Source of the DNA: Gemmatimonadota bacterium
GTDB lineage: Bacteria; Gemmatimonadota; Gemmatimonadetes; Longimicrobiales; Gaopeijiaceae
NCBI GenBank assembly: GCA_018678395.1
Contig: JAHHMJ010000177.1
Location: 1-9,695 of the forward strand
Length of the DNA: 9,695 nucleotides
Direction: 5' to 3'
Shown: positions 7,309 through 9,695 of the stretch, piece after piece
Numbering within the stretch: the first letter of the stretch is position 1
How the letters are laid out: each line of letters opens with the position of its first letter
Position numbers and translations under genes: made by a program
Notes under the pieces: generated by a model
What the model saw: the letters and a program-made list of their open reading frames with translations, nothing else
Database searches by the model: none
What the model was told of the DNA's origin: nothing

Positions 7309-7454
7309 ACCCGCTTCGGCCCGGCGATCGACGCCGTCTGTTCCGCCAGGACCTCGAGAACAGCGAAGCGTACACCCTGGCCGACTGGCACGGCCGAGGC
7401 CCGGCGCGACGCCTGGCCGCCCAGGCCGCGGGCGTGTGCGCGCCCTGGCTCTGA
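7309..7454 (+). pseudogene. C-terminal remnant resembling cardiolipin synthase (phospholipase D family)
   Basis: The frame ending at the TGA 7452-7454 reads RLFRQDLENSEAYTLADW, then an Arg/Ala-rich helix ending APWL. Cardiolipin synthases of the phospholipase D type end with this plan: FxxDLxxSxxxTLxxWxxR, an Arg/Leu helix, then SPLL or similar. Just upstream, in another frame, TRFGPAIDAV fits the preceding LDPAIAxRL strand, so a slip near 7334 is needed to join them. No HKD catalytic motif is present anywhere nearby; the distance back to the YHS gene is only about 125 bp. This is therefore a fragment of roughly the last 45 residues of a protein usually over 400 long. The match rests on my memory of the family tail, so I hold it at moderate confidence. 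Between 7184 and 7308 I see no other gene. Confidence 0.5.
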
Positions 7455-7493
7455 GATGGGCGCTCCCGCGCCGGCCGGGTCCTCCCGGGTTCC

Positions 7494-7679
7494 TCAGTGG
7501 CAGCCGCGCCCCGCGTGCTCCCGGTGCTCACCGGCCTGCTCGCCGGGTGGGGTGCGGCGGCGCTCCGGTTCGGGGGCGTGACCTCCGTGCTGGTGGCCTC
7601 CGCCGTGCCCCCGGTGCATGAAGAAGTGCATGCCGAAGCAGATGCCCAGGAACAACACCAGCGTCAGGATCCCGTCCAT
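7494..7679 (-). CDS. His-rich small membrane protein, DUF2933-like
   Basis: A 61-residue protein from ATG 7679, with GAGGG on the minus strand at 7688-7692 as ribosome binding site. Residues 4-21 form one hydrophobic helix (ILTLVLFLGICFGMHFF), followed at once by MHRGHGGGHQHGGH and a polar tail ending GRGCH. Nine His are present (18, 22, 25, 29, 31, 34, 52, 55, 61). The plan, one helix then MHRGHGG, is that of DUF2933 peptides that often sit next to copper P-type ATPases and multicopper oxidases in resistance islands. It may bind metal at the membrane face. It is transcribed from operator D, back to back with the methyltransferase-like gene. The His-rich part is clear; the family name is from pattern memory. 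Confidence 0.75.
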   Translation of the reverse strand: MDGILTLVLFLGICFGMHFFMHRGHGGGHQHGGHAPEPERRRTPPGEQAGEHREHAGRGCH

Positions 7680-7721
7680 GGTCGATACCCTCGTTCAGGG
7701 GAGTGGTCGTCCCGCGCTCCC

Positions 7722-7775
7722 ATCATGGCACGCCGTGGATGAAGTCCCGCTGAAGCCGGAGTGAACCTTTGTTCA
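7722..7775 (-). promoter_or_regulatory. Operator D: before the His-rich membrane peptide
   Basis: Read on the minus strand: TGAA (7775-7772), six bases, TTCAC (7765), TTCAG (7754), TTCAT (7743), all in exact 11-bp steps, then CATGAT (7727-7722) exactly 16 bp after the start of the last unit, preceded by TGC as an extended -10. The start codon follows 42 bp later. Only 21 bp separate it from operator E on the other strand. Confidence 0.78.
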
Positions 7776-7796
7776 TCCCCCCCGCCTCCAATCGGC

Positions 7797-7850
7797 TGAA
7801 GAAGACTTCACTCCCGGTTCACGGGACCTTCACGGCTGCCGTGCCATTCT
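7797..7850 (+). promoter_or_regulatory. Operator E: before the methyltransferase-like gene
   Basis: TGAA (7797-7800), six bases, TTCAC (7807), TTCAC (7818), TTCAC (7829), in exact 11-bp steps, with CATTCT at 7845-7850 as the -10, preceded by TGC. All three direct units are identical here, making it the best copy of the consensus. The start codon is at 7902. Confidence 0.8.
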
Positions 7851-7901
7851 CCGTCCTCGGTCTCACGAGGGACCTTTCCCCGCCACCCGGAAGCCCGACG
7901 A

Positions 7902-8561
7902 ATGTCCTCATACGGTCTATGGGCGCTGGTCGTCCTCAACTCCGTCGTCTTCATCGCGTTCGGACTCAGCTTCTTCCGGCCCCGGAGCGGGCGGGACTGG
8001 CGTACGTTCGGAGCGTTCAGCGCCTTCCTGGTCGCCCTCTTCGCCGAGATGTACGGCTTCCCGCTGACCATCTACCTCGCTTCGGGATGGCTTCAGAGCC
8101 GCTACCCCGGCATCGATTGGTTCGCCCATGATTCGGGCCACCTCCTGGAGATGATGTTCGGGTGGCAGGCCAACCCGCATCTTGGCCCGTTTCATCTCGC
8201 AAGCATGCTCTTCATCGGCGGGGGATTCGTCCTGCTGGCCCGGTCCTGGCCCGTGCTCTACCGCGCCCAGCGAGCCGATGTCCTGGCCACGACGGGACCG
8301 TACTCCCGCATTCGTCATCCCCAGTACGTTGCGTTCGTGCTGGTGCTGTTCGGCTTCCTGCTCCAGTGGCCGACCTTGCTGACCGTCGTGATGTTCCCGG
8401 CCCTGGTGTGGATGTACGGGCGCCTGGCCCTCCGCGAAGAACGCGAAGTGTGTCGAGCTCACGGCGAAGGCTACGAAGCCTATGCCCGACGCGTACCGCG
8501 ATTCATCCCGCGCTTCTCAACGGGCCCGAACGCCGACACGGATTCGACCCCGCCGACGTGA
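7902..8561 (+). CDS. Isoprenylcysteine carboxyl methyltransferase (ICMT/PEMT)-family membrane protein
   Basis: A 219-residue integral membrane protein starting at ATG 7902, with GGAAG about 8 bp before. Hydrophobic segments lie near residues 6-24, 38-60, 98-115 and 143-172. The methyltransferase core is clear: GPYSRIRHPQY (132-142), which binds S-adenosylmethionine together with the later EE (179-180), HGEGYEAY (187-194) and VPRFIP (198-203). Bacterial members of this fold are common in metal-resistance islands beside DUF2933 peptides and copper pumps, and their real substrate there is not established. The first half holds an extra polar loop with LQSRYPGIDWFAHDSGH and a His-containing NPHLGPFHLA. 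Operator E drives it, and its own stop codon forms part of operator F, so this region is very compact. Confidence 0.85.
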   Translation: MSSYGLWALVVLNSVVFIAFGLSFFRPRSGRDWRTFGAFSAFLVALFAEMYGFPLTIYLASGWLQSRYPGIDWFAHDSGHLLEMMFGWQANPHLGPFHLASMLFIGGGFVLLARSWPVLYRAQRADVLATTGPYSRIRHPQYVAFVLVLFGFLLQWPTLLTVVMFPALVWMYGRLALREEREVCRAHGEGYEAYARRVPRFIPRFSTGPNADTDSTPPT

Positions 8562-8612
8562 AGCCACGTTCATCGTCGGTTCACGTCGGCTTCACCACGG
8601 CCGTGCGATCCT
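8559..8612 (+). promoter_or_regulatory. Operator F: before the second HMA gene
   Basis: TGAA (8559-8562), six bases, TTCAT (8569), TTCAC (8580), TTCAC (8591), all in exact 11-bp steps, and GATCCT at 8607-8612 as the -10 with TGC before it. The first three bases of TGAA are the stop codon of the methyltransferase-like gene. The HMA start is at 8684. Confidence 0.78.
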
Positions 8613-8683
8613 TCCTCAGACCGATGACGAGCCCGCTGGCCCTCCGAGGGTGCGGAAGCGGGAATGGAACGAGGAGATGATCC

Positions 8684-9043
8684 GTGCACCACGTGTCCGA
8701 ATGCACCGTACGGCCGATCGAAGGCAAAGTCCCGCATTGCGATCTCGCAAACGTCCGGGAGCACGTGTTCGCGTTTGCGGGACTCGGATGCCAGGGGTGC
8801 CTGAACCGTGTGCGGAACGCGCTCCTCAGGGTCCCGGGTGTCGTCCGGGTGGAAATCGACTTGCTGGCGGCGGTCGGGCGAATCTGGTGTCGGGCCGACT
8901 CGGCACCCCCACAGTCCGACCTCCTGGACGCGGTTGTCGGCGCAAGCCACGGCACGCACCATCGCTACCTCGCGGTTCCGTTACGCCGACGATTCGCCGA
9001 TCACGACTCGCACGGACACCAATCCTCGAACGGGAGGAAATGA
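8684..9043 (+). CDS. HMA-domain metal-binding protein with a variant CxxC site and His-rich tail
   Basis: A 119-residue protein from GTG 8684, with GAGGAG at 8671-8676 (spacing 7). An HMA fold spans about residues 28-86: VFAFAGLGCQGC carries the metal-binding Cys36/Cys39 (the family usually has GMxCxxC; here Met is replaced by Leu), then NRVRNALLRVPGVVRVEID, the classic helix and second strand. The first 27 residues contain further Cys7 and Cys19 and His2, His3 and His18, and the C-terminus holds HGTHH and HDSHGH, so it could hold more than one metal ion. A cytoplasmic metal carrier or buffer is the likely role. It is followed after 3 bp by a small membrane peptide with a Cys/His tail, which probably shares its transcript, and is preceded by operator F. 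Confidence 0.8.
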   Translation: MHHVSECTVRPIEGKVPHCDLANVREHVFAFAGLGCQGCLNRVRNALLRVPGVVRVEIDLLAAVGRIWCRADSAPPQSDLLDAVVGASHGTHHRYLAVPLRRRFADHDSHGHQSSNGRK

Positions 9044-9046
9044 ACC

Positions 9047-9193
9047 ATGGAGACTCTATTGGGATGGGGTGCGCTGGTTCTTGCGTTGGCCCTACTCGGA
9101 CTAATCATTCGTGCCGCCGGGCCGGCCGGGAAAGCACGGCCCCACTGCGGCTGCGAACATGGGTCCTCCGGGCGGTCGGGGGGCTGTCATTGA
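9047..9193 (+). CDS. 48-residue membrane peptide with Cys/His tail
   Basis: A short gene from ATG 9047 to the TGA at 9191-9193, with GGGAGG (9032-9037) about 9 bp upstream, partly inside the end of the HMA gene. Residues 4-22 form one hydrophobic helix (LLGWGALVLALALLGLIIR), and the tail has HCGCEH (33-38) and ends GGCH, giving three Cys and three His that could bind metal. The helix-plus-metal-tail plan matches the DUF2933-like peptide at 7494-7679, though the order of residues differs. It is 3 bp from the HMA gene and looks co-transcribed. I do not know a named family. A normal ribosome binding site and a clean helix make it likely real. Confidence 0.65.
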   Translation: METLLGWGALVLALALLGLIIRAAGPAGKARPHCGCEHGSSGRSGGCH

Positions 9194-9205
9194 GCCCAGC
9201 AAAGC

Positions 9206-9695
9206 TCATCCGAGCAACGCCGCCACGCGGGCTCTTACGGCCCGGACTTCCCGGATCCCGGCAGCCACGCATTCCCGTCGAGCCTCGAACTCGAGGGTAT
9301 CGATGGGTCGACGATAGCGGGGGCGAAGCACGAGGTCGGCCTGATCGAATCGCAGATCCGCGTGCCTGCGATGGCAGATCTCCGTGGCCCGGAGCACGGC
9401 CTGCAACCCGTTCCCGATGTCGGGGGCGGGCATGAGTTGGCCGGGGTCCACGGCGAGCACAAATTCAGCCCCCATCGTCCTGGCGACGTCGATGGGGGCC
9501 ACGTCGGCGTACGCTCCGTCGGCCAGGAGTCCCCGGTCGTGCGGGAGCGGCGGGAGGACTCCTGCCAGCGCCGCGCTCGCGTACACCGCCGTCGTGGCGT
9601 CGCCCGCACGGAACACCACACGCTCCGCCGACCGGAGGTCGGTGGCACAGACCGCCACGGGCACGGACAGTTCTTCCAGCCGGCGCGCACCGATC
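9206..9695 (-). CDS. Patatin-like phospholipase, C-terminal part (truncated by window end)
   Basis: The minus-strand frame is open from the right edge of the window to the stop at 9206-9208, giving about 162 residues of a larger protein. The text follows the second half of bacterial patatin-like (RssA/NTE-type) proteins: LEELSVPVAVCATDL, GDATTAVYASAALAGVLPPL, then LLADGAYADVAPIDVARTMGAEFVLAVDP, in which DGA takes the place of the catalytic DGG/DGA Asp. The oxyanion loop and the GxSxG serine motif lie outside the window. It would hydrolyse phospholipid or acyl esters. It converges on the 48-residue peptide with only 12 bp between the stops and shows no sign of belonging to the metal regulon; its promoter is not visible. 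Confidence 0.85.
   Translation of the reverse strand, partial: IGARRLEELSVPVAVCATDLRSAERVVFRAGDATTAVYASAALAGVLPPLPHDRGLLADGAYADVAPIDVARTMGAEFVLAVDPGQLMPAPDIGNGLQAVLRATEICHRRHADLRFDQADLVLRPRYRRPIDTLEFEARRECVAAGIREVRAVRARVAALLG

Noticed and set aside
8482..9435. A 317-codon plus-strand frame across the HMA region
   Set aside because: Arg/Pro-rich text in the wrong frame; the HMA and small membrane genes explain the region better.
1..9695. tRNA, rRNA, CRISPR array or insertion sequence
   Set aside because: None seen by eye on either strand.

Overview
The window is a GC-rich stretch from a Gram-negative bacterium. It carries an outer-membrane TonB-dependent receptor with an N-terminal carboxypeptidase-regulatory-like domain and a terminal Phe, which would fit Gemmatimonadota or a related phylum. 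That placement is a guess from style and content, not a proven assignment. The theme is metal handling: a ZnuD-like receptor with a His/Glu loop, two HMA-type proteins, a YHS-domain protein, a His-rich small membrane protein, an isoprenylcysteine-methyltransferase-like membrane protein and two small Cys-rich membrane proteins. This set resembles copper or other heavy-metal resistance islands, but the metal cannot be read from the sequence.

Layout: 1-276 (+) is the 3' end of a small protein. 376-2640 (+) is the TonB-dependent receptor. 2630-2956 (-) is an unrecognised open frame. 3092-3841 (+) is a broken rnfE-rnfA remnant, followed by a small NqrM-like Cys-rich membrane protein (3845-4048). 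4038-4249 (-) is an HMA domain whose frame looks damaged at both ends. 4465-6772 (-) is a two-gene unit, a two-pore-helix-type ion channel followed by an APC permease. 7019-7183 (+) is a YHS protein. 7309-7454 (+) is a remnant resembling the C-terminus of cardiolipin synthase. 7494-7679 (-) and 7902-8561 (+) are divergent: a His-rich membrane peptide and the methyltransferase-like protein. 8684-9043 and 9047-9193 (+) are an HMA protein plus a Cys/His-tailed membrane peptide. 9206 to the window end (-) is the C-terminal part of a patatin-like phospholipase.

The most striking thing is not a gene. Six places carry the same composite operator: TGAA, 6 bp, then three TTCA(Y) units repeating every 11 bp, then a -10-like hexamer about 16 bp after the start of the last unit. 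Five copies have TGAA-N6-TTCA exactly; the sixth (4416-4467, minus) has two spacers shortened by one base. They lie upstream of the rnf remnant, the minus-strand HMA gene, the YHS gene, the His-rich peptide, the methyltransferase-like gene and the second HMA gene, always oriented toward the gene. The receptor and the channel/APC unit have none in the visible upstream sequence. This looks like one regulon, probably of a metal-responsive OmpR/PhoB-type activator (inference; the regulator is not in the window). Two copies overlap the stop codon of a neighbouring gene. Several genes in the regulon are decayed while their operators remain readable, suggesting an island that is gaining and losing parts.
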